The notes: generated by a model not told the origin, from the letters alone. Shown: positions 32,939 through 46,725, numbered from the stretch's first letter. The stretch is 64,000 nt of DNA from Mallotus nudiflorus (GCA_947683625.1 CANTUR010000039.1:558001-622000), one strand, 5' to 3'. A program made the numbers and translations.

Positions 32939-35900
32939 ATCTCCCACTTGCACTAGAGCCAATCATTATAGTATTTAAGACTCATCTTCTCAAGATGTTG
33001 ATCTAGCTATAGTTATGTTAGTGCTTTAGTAAGTGGATCAACCATATTATCGATTGAAGCAACCTTTTGGATGAGCACATCACCCTTTCCAATAAGTTCT
33101 CTAATGATATGATAGCACATTTCTCTATGTTTGGATCTTCGGTGAGACCTCAGTTCCTTTGCCAAGGCAATGGCTCCATTACTTTTACAATAGAGAGGAA
33201 ATGAGGACTCAATGGAAGGAATAACTCCTAGTTCAATAATGAACTTCTTAATCCAAACAACTTTTTTAGTAGCATCCAATGAAGCTATATACTTGGCCTC
33301 TGTAATGGAATCAATAGTGATACTTTGCTTGAAACTCTTCTAGCTTACTGATCCTTCATTACAATTGAAAACAAACCCATATATATACTTTTTATCATCC
33401 ACATCTGATTAAAAATCAAAATTTATCAAACTATCTATCTATAGGTCACCTCCTCTATAAGTTAAGACTAAATCTTTAGTCCTTGCAAAGTACTTAAAGA
33501 TCACCTTAATAGCTATCCAGTGTTCTAAACTCTGATTGGATTGAAACCTACTAATCACACTAACAACATAGGCAATATCAAACCTTGTACATAATATAGT
33601 GTACATCAAGCTTCCTATAGTTGAAGCATAAGGAACTTTGACCATTTGCTCCATTTCTTCTGCTGTTATAGTTGACATACACTTGGATAAATGGATACCA
33701 TGCCTAGATGGTGATAATCCTCTCTTGGAATCAAGCTTCTTGAACCTCTTCAATACCTGTTCCAAATAAAGACTTTAGGATAAACTTATCATTCTCTTTG
33801 ATCTATCTCTATAGACTCAAATCTTGAGAATATAGATTGCCTGCCCTAAGTCTTTGATCGAGAAGGTTTTAGATAGCCATACTTTCACAGAAGTCATTAT
33901 ACCTACATCATTGCCAATTAATAGAATGTCATCAACATATGAGACTACGAAAGTGAGTTGGCTCCCATTAACCTTTTTGTAAACACATGGCTCATCTTCA
34001 TTCTTAATGAAACCATAAGAACAAATAGCCTAATTGAAATGATGATTCTAAATCATTGAAGCTTGTTTTAGACCATATATGGATCTATTAAGCTTGTACA
34101 CTTTTGAGCTATCCTCAAATTCAAAACCCTTGGGGTTGCTCCATGAAAATGTCTTCCTTAATATAACCATTAAGGAAAGTAGTCTTGACATCCATTTGTC
34201 AAACCTTATAATCATAGTGTGTGGCTATAGCTAAAAGAATTTGAATGGATTTAAGCATGGTTACCAATGAGAAAGTCTCCTCATAGTTGATCCCTTGCCT
34301 TTAGCAAAACCCTTTCGCTATAAGCTTAGCTTTATAGGTCTCTACTTTTCCATATGTACCAATCATTCTCTTGAAGATCAATTTTCACCCAATGGGTATA
34401 ACACCCTCAAGAGGATCAATAAATATCTAGACTTAGTTTGCATACATTAAATCCATTTCAGTTCTTATAGCTTCAAGCCATCTTGAAGAATCTTTATCAC
34501 ATAAGGCTTCTTCATATGTAGTAAGATCATAAACCTGAAAGATTTCTTCATGAACATGCAACTCTTGCACATCATGAAGAAAATTGTATCTCTTAGGAGA
34601 ATGAGATACCCTACTAGACCTTCTAGGAGTTGGTGTAACAACATTCTTAATTAGAATAGGCTCCTCAGGTTGATCAATGTCCATTTGATCAATTTGTTAG
34701 GCTTCCTTAGATGACTCTTCATCTAACATTATCTTCCTACCTTTGCCACCTTTTTTAAGAAACTCTTTATCAAGGAAAATAACATCTATACTTACAATAA
34801 TAACTTGTTCAATATGAAGATAAAAGTAATATCCTAACATATAAGATATCCAATAAACTTTCTTTTAATCAATTTTAGATCTAACTTGTCCAATTTTAGC
34901 CTTTTGATAAAATCTAGACATCCTTAAATCTTATGTGTTTAAGACTTGGTTTTCTACTATGCTATATCTCATATGGTGTAGTAGAAATAGATTGGATGGA
35001 ACACGATTAAGGATGTAAGACGTAGTTTGAAGTGCATAACCCTAAAGTGAAATGGGAAGATCAATGTAGCTTATTATAGAACATACAATATCTAATAAAG
35101 TATGGTTTCATCTCTCAGATACATGATTTAATTATGGTGTTCTAGGTGGTGTGAGTTATGATGCAGTGCCATGTTCCTTAAAGAATTCAATGAACTCGGT
35201 ACCTAAGTATTCACCTCCTTGATATGATATTATAGTTTTAATACTTTTCCTAATTTGGTTCTCTACTTGGGCTTTGAATTCCTTAAACTTTTCAAAGGAT
35301 TCACTTTTGTGTTTCATAAGAAACAAGTGACCATGCCTTGATAAATCATCTATAAAGGTTATAAAGTAATAGAAACCACCTTTATCCATTTTAATAAATG
35401 GTCCATATACATCACTATGTATGATCTCCAATATATCTTTGGCTCTTACCATTTGTTTAATAAATGGTGATCTAGTCATCTTCTCTTGAAGACAAGCCTC
35501 ACAAGTTGAATTGCATGCAGATTTAAGATTGCTCAAGATTCCCGTCCTTTCTAACTTATTGATCCTATCTTCTGTAATGTGACATAATCTTAAGTGATAA
35601 AGATATTTAAAGTTAAAGGCATTTTCAATTAGCATCGCTTTTGCATTACTCACATTATTTTGAGGCTCATTATTATTGGACATATTATCAATATAATATA
35701 AACTTTGTATTAAATAACATATGCCTACTATTTCACTTCCAAAAAAAAGTTACAAACATCTCTTTTAAAATGAAATTCATAACTCTTTCTAGTCAAATTA
35801 GAAATTGAGATAATGTTCTTATAGGCATTGGGTAAATACAATACATTATCCAATAACAAAATATGTTCATATAGATCAATAAAAGTGGATCCTATAGCTT

Positions 35901-36070
35901 TAGCTACAATACTTGCTCCATTTCCAAGCTTTAAGGTCACTTCATTAGGCCTTAACCTTCTCTCATTTGCTAGATCCTACAAAGATGAACACATGTGAGA
36001 ATTAGCATCAAGATCCAATACCCATTCATTAAATAAGTTCTTAGAACATTTATAAGCAAATAAATTAAAA
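32939..36070 (-). pseudogene. Copia element 1 pol (protease, integrase, RT, RNase H)
   Basis: Protease region: 36030-35728, with LDANSH where an active-site DSG is expected, then LGNGASIVAK. Integrase: 35683-35156, with a pre-integrase zinc region (YHLRLCHITEDRINKLERTG, CEACLQEK) and a catalytic core start (IHSDVYGPF; ISYQGGEYLG). Linker: 34684-34433 (PRRSSRVSHSPKRY). Reverse transcriptase: about 34430-33440, with catalytic YVDD near 33930 and later KVPYASTIGSLMY. RNase H: to 33013, ending MVDPLTKALT. Stops and frameshifts separate all blocks. The order integrase before RT proves copia type. Confidence 0.88.
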
Positions 36071-36743
36071 AAAGTCTCACCTTCTCTTTGCTTGCCTTTT
36101 TCTTTTTTCTTGAGGTTTAAGAACTTAAGATAATTTCTCTTCCAATGTCCTTCACCTTGGCAATAGAAACACTTTCCTTTGCCTTGGTCTTCCTCACCAT
36201 CGCCTTGCCCTTATTTTTGGCTACACCACCCATAGGCTTGGCAACACTTTTCTTGCCTTTCTTCTTCTTATTGCCTTTCTTCGTAGTCCCACTAGAAAAA
36301 GCAATAAGTGCAACTTCCTTATCTTTATTCCTTTGGATAGCTTTTTATGCCATCATAAGCTCCGCAAGAGTACACTCCATTTTGTTCATATGGAAATTTA
36401 CAATGGTTTGCCTAAAAGATGCAGGAAGGGATTGAAGGATCAAATCCAATTAAAGGTGGAAGTCTATAGAGAAATCTAGGCTTTTAGTTCCTCTATTGAT
36501 CTAATCATAGAGTTTACTTGGGCTCCCACATCCTCACCCTCCTTCATTTTAGCACGAAAGAGCTGCTTTGATATCTCACATCTAGCGGTCCTACTATATT
36601 CACTAAAAAAACTCTAGAAGGTGAAGTAGGATCTCTTTTTCACTTATGTACTTCTTATGTTACCGATGGATTTCAGTATTTATAGGAGCCTACATTATGC
36701 ATTGTGCTTGAAAATCATCTTCTTTCTATTTTTCTAGAGTGTT
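36071..36743 (-). pseudogene. Copia element 1 gag, C-terminal part
   Basis: The zinc knuckle reads CFYCQGEGHWKRNY near 36172-36131, with the last Cys of CX2CX4HX4C replaced by Tyr. A Lys-rich segment follows on the amino side (complement of 36180-36300). Further upstream are gag-like pieces around 36480-36560. The sequence ends abruptly at the copia element 2 LTR. Confidence 0.7.
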
Positions 36744-38934
36744 TGTAGTAAATGGTTATGCAACTTTGATGTATGGTGAGCACAAGCTATATATAGGGTG
36801 AAATTTCAAAAATTTCACTTGCATAACCCTTCATCATATGAAGATTTCCATTCCCATAGATCCATTTTGCATTTTACACATAGCTAGACTATCCATCAAT
36901 ATGTAAAACAACATCTTAGGAAATTCTACGTCTAAGAAAATTTACCAACTCTTAAGTTTGATGTAGACCATAATGGTTATCTACTAGCTTTGATGTTGTT
37001 AGGTTCAACTCTTGAATTAAATGCTCAAGCCTCCTAAGTGTGAGGCCTCTAGCTTGAACACTAAAGCTTCACCAATCACCTTCTTGCTTAGATAGAGCTT
37101 AGTAGCAAGTGCCCTCTCTATTGACCCTTATAAACTTGACTAACTTAAACCTTTAGCAAGAATACTTTGGGTTTATTTTTGGTATATGTTGTTTCTCTCC
37201 ATTTTTGTATGTGTTTCTATACATACTTTTAATTCTCTAATTTTTCTAACCCGAGAAACATATCTTAGGTTATGTATTTATATGTTGAGAAAGTAACACC
37301 TAATGACATCATTGCTTACATCAGATGTATACAACTCATTATAATAGGTATACAACTTGTGTAAGAGATAAGTATGTAAAGGATTGAATACATCTCATGT
37401 ATATGTCTACATACATTCTCTACATAAAATCAATGAAACTTAATCTTTAATTTAGCTAAGGTCAACATTATACACTTAAGAGATAATATGCCTAACATGA
37501 CAAATTTGTCCATTCACACTTACATGGACTTGGGCTTAGTAATTGGGCAACATTTGGCCCAATCCGAATCCATATAACAAATGGGCTTGAATTAGGTCCA
37601 TGGGCTTTCTTAACATACTGGATAAATATTTGGTCCAAAACTCTTTTGGGTCCATGAATCCAAGTCCAATTAGAAACAACATACATTATTAATTTAATAC
37701 TCTAAGTAATATCTCATATTAATAAAATATAAATTAATAATTAAACCCTTATTTGAATTAGATTTCAGGACATGTTAGAATCATTACTTAAAGCATAAAT
37801 CTAATTCAATTAATCTTAATTAATTGATTAAAATCTTTAAATCAATAATTAGATTAATGTTAATGGTGATTTGGTAAAACTCTTTTAGGTGTGATAATGT
37901 CTAATAAGCAATAAGAAGATAATATTAACACTTGATATTATTTGAAACTCCTTTCAAGTCTAAATGTGAAAATCCCAATCATACACATTTAGTTCTCATA
38001 AGTTATAAGTAAACCCTAGCATCGATATCTAACTACCAAATTAGAAATGAATGCATGTATTGATTCACATGAACCCTTTAGTCATAATTACCATGCACTA
38101 AGATCCCTTCATTAAAAGATCTCGATATAGCCTAGAGTCAAGGTTTAGTTAAACTCCAATAGATTTATCATATGATCTCATCTTAAGTTTCAATTCTTGA
38201 TAAAACATGACGAATACTAGAAACACCTTTCCAGCACTAAAACTCTTTTAGCCTGTGTCATGTTTGTCTTGGCCAGGAACTTTTTCATCAAGAATGAACT
38301 TAGATAGCATAGGATCTTAACCCAATTCACTCCAATGAAGAATCCCATCTTGGTTGAACATTCATCCCTACATTTAACTAACTAGAGCCACCACACACCA
38401 TACATCCATGTGTGATTAACATAAGTATGTAAGCGGTAACAAACTCTAACCTTTATATGTGGATGACTATGTCACCTTAGGTCAAAGGACTATATACACC
38501 ATTATGACCTAGATTGTGATACTTGACTATAAGTGAATATCCTCTCAATCATAAATCTAATGTAATGTTCGATTCACCCATTATATGAGTATCCACATTT
38601 CTATTTTGATATCTCATATCAAGTAGCTTGAGACTTACTATCTCCTACTATTAGTATCACATACTAATCAAGGAAAATAGATAGAGGTGAAAGTCAAATT
38701 AATATTACCCAAATATTAATTTATCAACTATGAACAATTTAATAGCATATGTACTAAATAAATTTGTTATTCATATTATCAACTTTTGATAATAAATGTA
38801 TTTAACATAATGCTAAAGGGTAAACACTCAAATAAACAAACACTTTTTTTAATTGAATATTTAATTGCCATTTGGGATTATTAACAATGTCAAAATATAT
38901 GATTGGCCTCTAGAGCATACCACTTATGCTAACA
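36744..38934 (-). repeat. 3' LTR of copia element 2 (2.19 kb)
   Basis: On the minus strand it starts TGTTAGCATAAGTGGTATGC at 38934 and ends CCATTTACTACA at 36744. The end is identical to that of the 5' LTR at 43969. Confidence 0.88.
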
Positions 38935-38949
38935 ATCTTCGACTTGCAT

Positions 38950-41900
38950 TAGAGCCAATCACTACAATATTTTAGATTCATTTTCTTAAGATGTTGATCT
39001 ATAATTGTGTTAGTGTTTTAGTGAATAAATCAGCCACATTATTGGCTGAAGCTACCCTTACCCTTTTTAACAAGTTCTTTGATAATATAAAAATGCCTTT
39101 GCATGTGTTTAGATTTCTGGTGAGACCTTGGTTCCTATGCTAAAGTAATCGCTCCATTGTAGTCATAATAAAGAAGAATCATAGTATTTGAACTTTTAAT
39201 CCAAACATCTTTTAGCAGCATCTAATATGGCTTTATACTTGGCCTTTGTAGTGGAATTTATAGTGACAATTTGCTTGAAACCCTTCTAACTCACTGCTCC
39301 TTCATTACAAATGAAAACAAACCTAGAGATAGACTTTCTATCATCCACATTTGATTGAAAATCAAAATCTTATGAAGCTATCTATTTGTAAATCACCTCC
39401 TCCATATATTAAGACTAAATCTTTAGTTCTTCTCAAGTACTTAAAGATTGCCTTAATAGCTATCTAGTGTTCCAAACCTAGATTGGATTGAAACCTACTA
39501 GTCATACTAACAGAATAGGCAAAGTTAGGCCTAGTACATACCATAGCATACATTAAGCTTCTTATAGCTGAGGCATAAGGAACTTTGGCCATTTGTTCCA
39601 TTTTCTCAGGTGTTTTAAATGACATTCCCTTGGTTAAATATATACTATACCTAAATGGTAACAATCCTTTCTTAGAATCAAGCATGTTAAAACTCTTTCA
39701 ACACCTTTTTTAAGTAAAGACTTTTAAGATAAACCTATCATTCTCTTTGATCTATCTTTATAGACTTAAATCATGAAAATATAGGTTACCTCTCCTAAGT
39801 CTTTTATTAAGAAGGTTTTAGATAGGCATACAGAGGTCATTATACCAACATCATTTCTAATTTAGTAGAATATCATATACATACAAGACTAGAAAAGTGT
39901 GTTGGCTCCTACTAATGTTCTTGTAAACATATGGTTCATCATCACTCTTAATGAAACTATAAGAATGGACAGCCTCATCAAAATGATGATTCCAACTCCT
40001 TAAATCTTGCTTTAGACCATAATTAAATCTATAAAGCATGCAAACTTTTGAGTTATCCTTGGATTCTAAACCCTTAGGTTTCTCCCTGAAAATGTCTTCA
40101 TTAATATAACTATTAAGGAAGTTGGTTATGACATTGATATGTCAAACCTTATAATCAAAGTGTGCGACTTATAGCTAGAAGAATCTAAATTAATTTAAGC
40201 ATGGCTACTGGTAAAAAGATCTTCTTATAGTTGACTCCTTGCCCTTGGCGAAACTCTTTTACAATAAGCCTAGCTTTAAAGGTGTCTACCTTTCTTTGTG
40301 AACTAACCTTTCTCTTGAAGATCCATTTGTTCCCAATGGGTACAATACCCTTAGTAGGATCAACAATTGTCCAAACTTGGTTTGCATACAAGGAATCCAT
40401 TTTAATTTTCATAGCCTCAAGCCATCTTAAAGAATCTTTATCACATAATGCTTCTTTATATGTAATAGCATCATCAACATGAATGCTTTCTTTATGAACA
40501 TGCAACCCTTGCATATCATGAAGAAAATCATATCTCTTCGGTGGATGACATACCCTACTAGATCTTCTAGGAGTTGGTATGATGATATTTTTAGTGGGAT
40601 TAAACTCTTGATCAATATGATTAGCTTCATTAGAAGACTTCTTTTTTAATGCTATCTTCCTTCCTTTACTACCTTCTTGAAGAAGCCCTTTCTCAAGAAA
40701 TATTGCATTACTGCTTATAACAACAACTTATTTAGTAGGAAGATAAAAATAATATCCTAAACTATCTTTAGGATATTTAATAAATCTACCTTGAATTGAC
40801 CTTGCATCCAGTTTATTTATTTTTAACCTTTTGATATAAGCTGGGCATCCTCAAAACTTAACATGCTTAAGACTTAGTGCCTTATCATGCCATATCTCAT
40901 ATGGTGTATTAGAAACAGACTTGGATGGAACATAATTAAGGATGTGGGAGGCATTTTGGAGTACATAACCCTAATAGGAAGATTGATGTAGATGATAATA
41001 GAATGTACTATGTCTAATAAAGTATGATCTTATTTCTTGGACACATATAATTTAATTGTGGTGTTCCAAGCAGTGTGAGTTATGATGCAAAGCCATATTC
41101 CTTAAAGAACATAAGAAACTTGGTATTTAAGTATTCAACTCCTTGATACCTTTTCTAGTTTATTTCTTTACTTTGGGCTTTGAATTGCTTGAATTTTTCT
41201 AAGAATTCACCTTTATTCTTCACAAGAACCAAGTGCCCATAACTTAATAGATCATCTATAAAGGTTATAAAGTAGTAGAAAACACCTCTAGCCATTTCTT
41301 TAAATGGTCCACATACATCATTATATATGATCTCTAACACATCCTTGGCTCTTTCCATTTGTCCAACAAATGTTGATGTAGTCATCTTGCCTTGAAGATA
41401 AGCCTCACAAGTTGAATTGGATTCAGATTCAAGATTGCTCAAGACTCCCATCCTTTCCAATTTTTTGATCCTATCTTTCATAATGTGACATAATCTCAAG
41501 TGCCATAGATGTTTGGAGTTAAGAGACATTGTTAATTAGAATTGCATTTGCATTACTCATAATATTTTGAGGTTTATTGTTATTGGATATATTATTAACA
41601 CAATATAAGCCATGTATTCAATAACCCATGCCTATCATTCCATTTCCAAATTAAACATTGCATTTGTCTCCTTTAATATGGAATTCATTACCCTCTCTAG
41701 TTAAATCAGAAACAGAGGCAATGTTCTTACCAGCATTAGGTACATACAATACATCATCCAGTAACAAAATATGATTAGAAGTGGATCCTATAGTCATGGT
41801 AATAACACTTGCTCCATATTTTGACTTTAAGATCACTTCATTATGCCTCAAAATTTTTCTTATTTGGTAGATCCTCCAAGGATGCTCAAATATGAGAACT

Positions 41901-41960
41901 AGCATCAATATCCAATACCCATGCATTTGATAAGCTCTTAGAACATTTAAAAGCAACTTA
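38950..41960 (-). pseudogene. Copia element 2 pol
   Basis: Same order as element 1. Protease-like 41956-41651 (YGASVITMTIGSTSNH). Integrase 41529-41155 (LWHLRLCHIMKDRIKKLERM, CEAYLQGK where CEACLQ is expected). Linker and RT start 40514-40185. RT core 40039-39857 (SQHTFLVLYVYDILL, catalytic YVDD changed to YVYD). RT end 39685-39464. RNase H is degraded to about 39000. It has more stops than element 1 in several blocks. Catalytic loss at YVYD makes it inactive. Confidence 0.85.
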
Positions 41961-43952
41961 AATTAGAGAAAATCTTACTTTCTCATTGCTTGTCCTTTTT
42001 CCTTTTATCTTGAAAGACTCAAGGAACTTAGGACAATTCCTCTTTTAATGTTTTTTGTCTTGGCGATGGAAACACTTTCCTTTGCCTTGGTCTTCCCTCA
42101 CAATTTCCTTGGCTTTATTATTGGCTATGCCACCCATGGGCTAGATAACATTTATCATGCCTGTCCTTTTTTCTTATTGCCTTTCTTCTTAGTCTCACTA
42201 GAAGAAGTAATAAGTACAACTTTCTTCCCTTTGCTCCCTTAGATAGCCTTTTAGGCCATCATAAGCAAATTCAAAAGCTCCTTTTTGGATGCATTTTGGG
42301 AAGAGACTCGGGTAGGCGTTAATACAAATAGTATTTTCTTGAAGCTAAAATAACTTTAAAGTTCCTTAGCCAATCTTTTAGATTAGAGCCCATGAGCTTA
42401 TGTTGGTTGAGTATGATTGATAATGGGTTTGATTATTTCATATTATCAAGTTTTGCAAAGGTAGCAAGATTAATTAGTAATATGACATTGTTATTATTGA
42501 CATTAGATTTGGTCTTTAATCATAATGGCCTCCCACTAACTTAATGAATCTTATACTTCCAAAGTAGGAAACGTAAATCCCTTATTAGATGGATTTTTGG
42601 TAGGTGATGGATTTCTTAATGGTTAGTAATATCCTTTAGGTACACATTGCCATTGTTGAAATATTAGTTCTCATTAACTGGCAACTCTTGCCATTATATC
42701 TCATGTGAGGTTCCATCAATCTAGCTCCTAATGCTTAAAGATCTCAGGTACACATTGCCGTTCTTAACCTCTTTACATTAGTTAGGTCCACACCATTGAA
42801 TTAGTGTAGTGTATGGATTCGAACATTATAAGCCTCAGGTACTCCTATTTGCCTTTCTTGGCCTATAGTGTATCCATACACCAATAACATCTCATACTTA
42901 ACAATAACACTACATGAATTTTTTGAGCCTTATGTACACCCCTATGTATTTATAGCTGATGCATATAATCCTAACCATGTATGCTATTACTATAATGGAG
43001 AGATCAGACCTAAATTTAATTTGGAAGATTTTTAGGTCTTTAATTGAGGTCTTAATTTGCACATTAGCCAATTTATGTACATATCACATACATATATACA
43101 TTATGGCATCATTACATATGCATATAGCATGTAACAACATATATATCACATATACACATAGAACATGCATGATGGATGCACAAGTATGGAGTGATCATGG
43201 GCCTTTCTTAATCCTATTCTAACTCTTAGAAATATATTATGGGCCTTGTCACCATCTCCAAGGATCTATAACTTGAGCACTTTAAGCTCCATTTGACAAC
43301 TCCTATGGTTTACAATGAATCCTTAGCACACCAAGGTGAATATTACAACATAATTCTATGTAATTAACGTTTAATTACATACTAAATAATGAAATTAATT
43401 ATTATTGCATAATATAGGATGTAATCTAGATCCATGATCATTCAATGTATGTATGACATGAAAAAATGAAATAAAATGCAACCCTTGCATGTTTAGGAAT
43501 CAATTTGCAAGCATATAGCCATCAAAAGCAAAGATGCCTAGTCTAGGCTAGGTACCAGTTAGGATTAGATATGTCCTAATTAGGACATGAGGTCTTGAGT
43601 GATGTCCTGGTCGGGACATACACTTGGGATTAGTTTTGGACAAAAGTAGTCTTTCATACACATATGGTCCTGATTGGGATGGGTTATTTCTTGGTCGGGA
43701 CATGAGGTACCGAGTGATGTCCCAGTTAGGATATACACTCAAGATTAGTTATGTACAAAAACTACAATTACATAGATTTAGCCCTTTTGAGCTCCTCCTG
43801 ATCGAGATGGAATTGCTTCCAAGCAGGATCACCCTACAACCCATCTTAACCAATTTTTACACACTTTTAGCCATAACACTTGTAACTAACAATAATCATA
43901 ATCAAAACACTTGTAATTATCAATCAATTTAACATGTGTCAAGTGCAAAAAG
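41961..43952 (-). other. Copia element 2 gag remnant and long leader
   Basis: The gag zinc-knuckle region is recognisable near 42030-42090 by similarity to 36120-36190. From about 42300 to 43952 no frame is readable. The leader contains a direct repeat near 43540-43760: GGACATGAGGT at about 43582 and 43698, each followed by GAGTGATGTCC. Confidence 0.6.
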
Positions 43953-43966
43953 TAGCTCTGATACCA
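43953..43966 (-). other. Primer-binding site of copia element 2
   Basis: The minus strand reads TGGTATCAGAGCTA two bases after the LTR end. It is complementary to the 3' end of initiator methionine tRNA, the usual primer. Confidence 0.88.
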
Positions 43967-43968
43967 CT

Positions 43969-45522
43969 TGTAGTAAATGGTTATGCAACTTCGATATGTA
44001 GTGAGCATAAGCCATAATAGGGTGAAATTTCAAAAATTTCACTTGTATAACCCTTCATCACATGAAGATTTCCATTCCTATAGATCCATTTTGCATTTTA
44101 CACATAGCTAAACTATACATCAACATGTAAAATAATATCTTAGGAAATTCCAAGTTTGAGAAAACTTACCAACTCCTATGTTTGATGTAGACCATAATAG
44201 TTATCTACTAGCTTTGATGTTGTTAGGTTCAACTCTTTAATCAAATGCTCTAGCCTCCCAAGTGTGAGCCCTCTAGCTTGAAACAAGAAAGCTTCACCAA
44301 TCACCTTCTTACTTAGATAGAGCTTAGTAGCAAGTTCCCTCCTTATTTACCCGTAGAAACTTTCACTGGCTTAAACCTTTAACAAGAATACTTTGGGTTG
44401 ATTTTTGGTATATGTTTTTTTCTCTCCTTTTGGTATGTGTTTCTACACATAATTTTAATTCTCTAATTTTTCTAACCCAAGAAACATATCTTAGGTTATA
44501 TATTTATATGTAAAGAAAGCAAACCCTAATGACATCATTGCTTACATCATATGTATAGAACTCATCATGATAGGCATACAACTTGTATAAGAGATAAGTA
44601 TGTAGAGAATTGACCACATCTCATGTATATGTCTACATACATTCTCTACACAAAATCAATGAACCATAATCTTTAATTTAGCTAAGGTCAACATTATACA
44701 CTTAAGAGATAATGCACCTAACATGACAAATTTGCCATGGTCAACATTTTACATTGAAGTGATAATGTGTAATTAATATAATAAGCCTAATAAGCCAATC
44801 TTAATACTCATCATGCCTATAGTCAACATTATACGTATAAAGGATAATGCATGCCTACCATGATAAATTTGTCCATTCACACTTACATGGACTTCGGCTT
44901 AGTAATTAGGCCATCATTTGACCTAAGCCCAATCCATATAGTAAATGGGCTTATATTAGGTCCATGGGCTTTCTCAACATCATGGATTAATCTTTGGTCC
45001 AAAACTCTTTTAGGCCTAGGCCCATACAACTTGGGCCATTAATCCAAGTCCAATTAGAAACAACATACATTATTAATTTAATACTCTAAGTAATATCTCA
45101 TATTAATAAAGTATAAATTAACAATTAAACCCTTATTTGAATTAGATTTCATGATATGCTAGAATCATTACTTAAAGCATAAATCCAATTTAATTAATTT
45201 TAATTAATTGATTAAACTCTTTAAATCAATAATTAGATTAATTTTAATGGTGATTTGATGAAACTCTTTTAGGTGTGACTTACTAGGTTCATGTCTAATT
45301 AGTAATGAGAAGATAATATTAACACTTGATTTTATTTGAAACTCCTTTCAAATCTAAATGTGAAAATCCCAATCATACATATTTAGTTCTCATAAGTTAT
45401 AAGTGACCCCTAACATCGATATCATAACTACCCAATTATAAATAAATGCATATATTGATTCATGTGAACCCTTTGATCATAATTACCGTGCATTAAAATC
45501 AATTCATTAGAAGATCTTAATG
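43969..45522 (-). repeat. 5' LTR of copia element 2, truncated
   Basis: It matches 36744-38110 of the 3' LTR in order, but stops at about 45522 and so lacks the first several hundred bases of U3, including the TGTTAGCATAAG start. Confidence 0.85.
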
Positions 45523-45620
45523 CTAGATATGCTTAATCAATTCATTAGAAGATCTTAATGCTAAATCAATTCATTAAAATCAAAATCTACCTTCTTTTCC
45601 CATGCTAGATATGCTTCGGG
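45490..45620. repeat. Patchwork junction between copia LTR and gypsy gag
   Basis: AATCAATTCATTAGAAGATC (copia LTR) appears at 45497 and again at about 45537. TGCTAGATATGCTT (gypsy gag) appears at 45521 and 45603. Pieces of both elements alternate over 130 bp. Confidence 0.75.
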
Positions 45621-46713
45621 ATCACTTCTGCCATGGAAATTAGGTAACTTCATCTTTACACTCCCAAGGTTGTTATCTTGCCTCCTATGCCCTTGATTTC
45701 TTTCATCAATGGATTCATCATCATCATCATGCTATCTCCCTTTACTAACTTGTATTGGTGCATTGTGATTTGTAGTGGTTGTTGTGTTGTCACTTTGCTC
45801 CATATTCCTTATTCACTCTTGAACCTCTTAATGGCTATTTATTAATTAACTCATATGTTCTTGCATTATTGTTATAAAGAGCTTCCATTTGGGATTTATG
45901 TCAACGTCTTTTGAACCTAACATGTTATAAAAAAAGAAAAAAATTTAAAAAAACTCACAAGTAACACTTCCTCACATGTTTACACTTAAAGAATGTCACC
46001 TAATGCTCGTGTTTTACTCAATTAGGCTTTTATCCTCTTATGAGCTCACCATTGGCCTTTTACCTCTCAAATTCCTTTTTTATAATTCTTATGGAACTTA
46101 AGTTACTAATTATCAAATTAAGCTCAATACAAAACAAATAAAGCAAAATTAAACTCAATTTTAACTATAAGAGCCAAAGAAAGCGCAACAAACAAAGACA
46201 ATATCCAAACAAAATGAAAACAAGAAATTTTGGAATAAATGTTTAAACTACCCCAAATACAACTTAAGAAGAGTAGAATATTCAGAATTGAAATAAGGCA
46301 ACGTATGGAATTTAGAATGAAAATAGCAAATTGGAATGGTTATAAGCTGAATGAATTTAACTTTGATCAATACACCTCTTTTTTTTAGGTAACAAATGCT
46401 AAAATGGCCAAATTAAGAACAAACTTCAATTTGATATGCATTTGTGATAAACAAGACTCTTAGGATGCAAAATAACAATAGTATAAATGTATTTTTTATA
46501 TTTTTTTAAAGGCTAAAAATAAGTTGGAATATGAAGAAAAGAACGAAATTGATGCAATGTACTAAAAAAAAGAATTCGATCACAATGATCACAAAGAAAA
46601 TGAATTGATACCAAACAAGAAACAAGAATAAATGAAATAAGAAATAATGATTTTTTTGGATTAAATCAAACAATAAAGAAAAGTAAAGGTACGTACTTGA
46701 TTAATGAGCCAAA
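45575..46713 (-). pseudogene. Gypsy gag start and leader, minus strand
   Basis: The minus strand of 45660-45585 reads KMKLPNFHGRSDPEAYLAWE, matching copy B's gag (SDAEAYLEWEKKVEF). 45710-46090 is upstream gag and leader, complementary in type to copy B's 48010-48120 (the GGTGAGCTCATAAGAGG-like block). 46090-46713 is AT-rich leader. Only the gag amino end is present. Confidence 0.8.
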
Positions 46714-46725
46714 GCTCTGATACTA
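46714..46725 (-). other. Primer-binding site of minus-strand gypsy element
   Basis: The minus strand reads TAGTATCAGAGC, one mismatch from the initiator methionine tRNA complement, two bases from the LTR end at 46728. Confidence 0.8.

Larger units (their letters stand above)
30668..36743 (-). mobile_element. Ty1/copia element 1, 5' end missing
   Basis: Order on the minus strand: gag zinc knuckle, protease, integrase, reverse transcriptase, RNase H, polypurine tract, 3' LTR. The gag side is cut at 36743 by the LTR of copia element 2, and no primer-binding site is present there. Confidence 0.88.
36744..45522 (-). mobile_element. Ty1/copia element 2, nearly complete, 5' LTR truncated
   Basis: It has a 3' LTR 36744-38934, pol about 38950-41960, gag 41950-42300, a long leader, a primer-binding site 43953-43966 and a 5' LTR 43969-45522 lacking its first ~650-700 bp. 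Its LTR is directly joined to the broken gag of copia element 1. No target duplication can be tested because the right end is lost. Confidence 0.88.

Noticed and set aside
36145..36435. Hydrophobic plus-strand ORF that looks like a membrane protein
   Set aside because: It is the antisense of the copia gag Lys-rich and zinc-knuckle region. Lys codons reversed read as Phe and Leu.
43624..43932. 102-residue plus-strand ORF
   Set aside because: It overlaps a repeat-containing copia leader on the opposite strand and shows no family resemblance.
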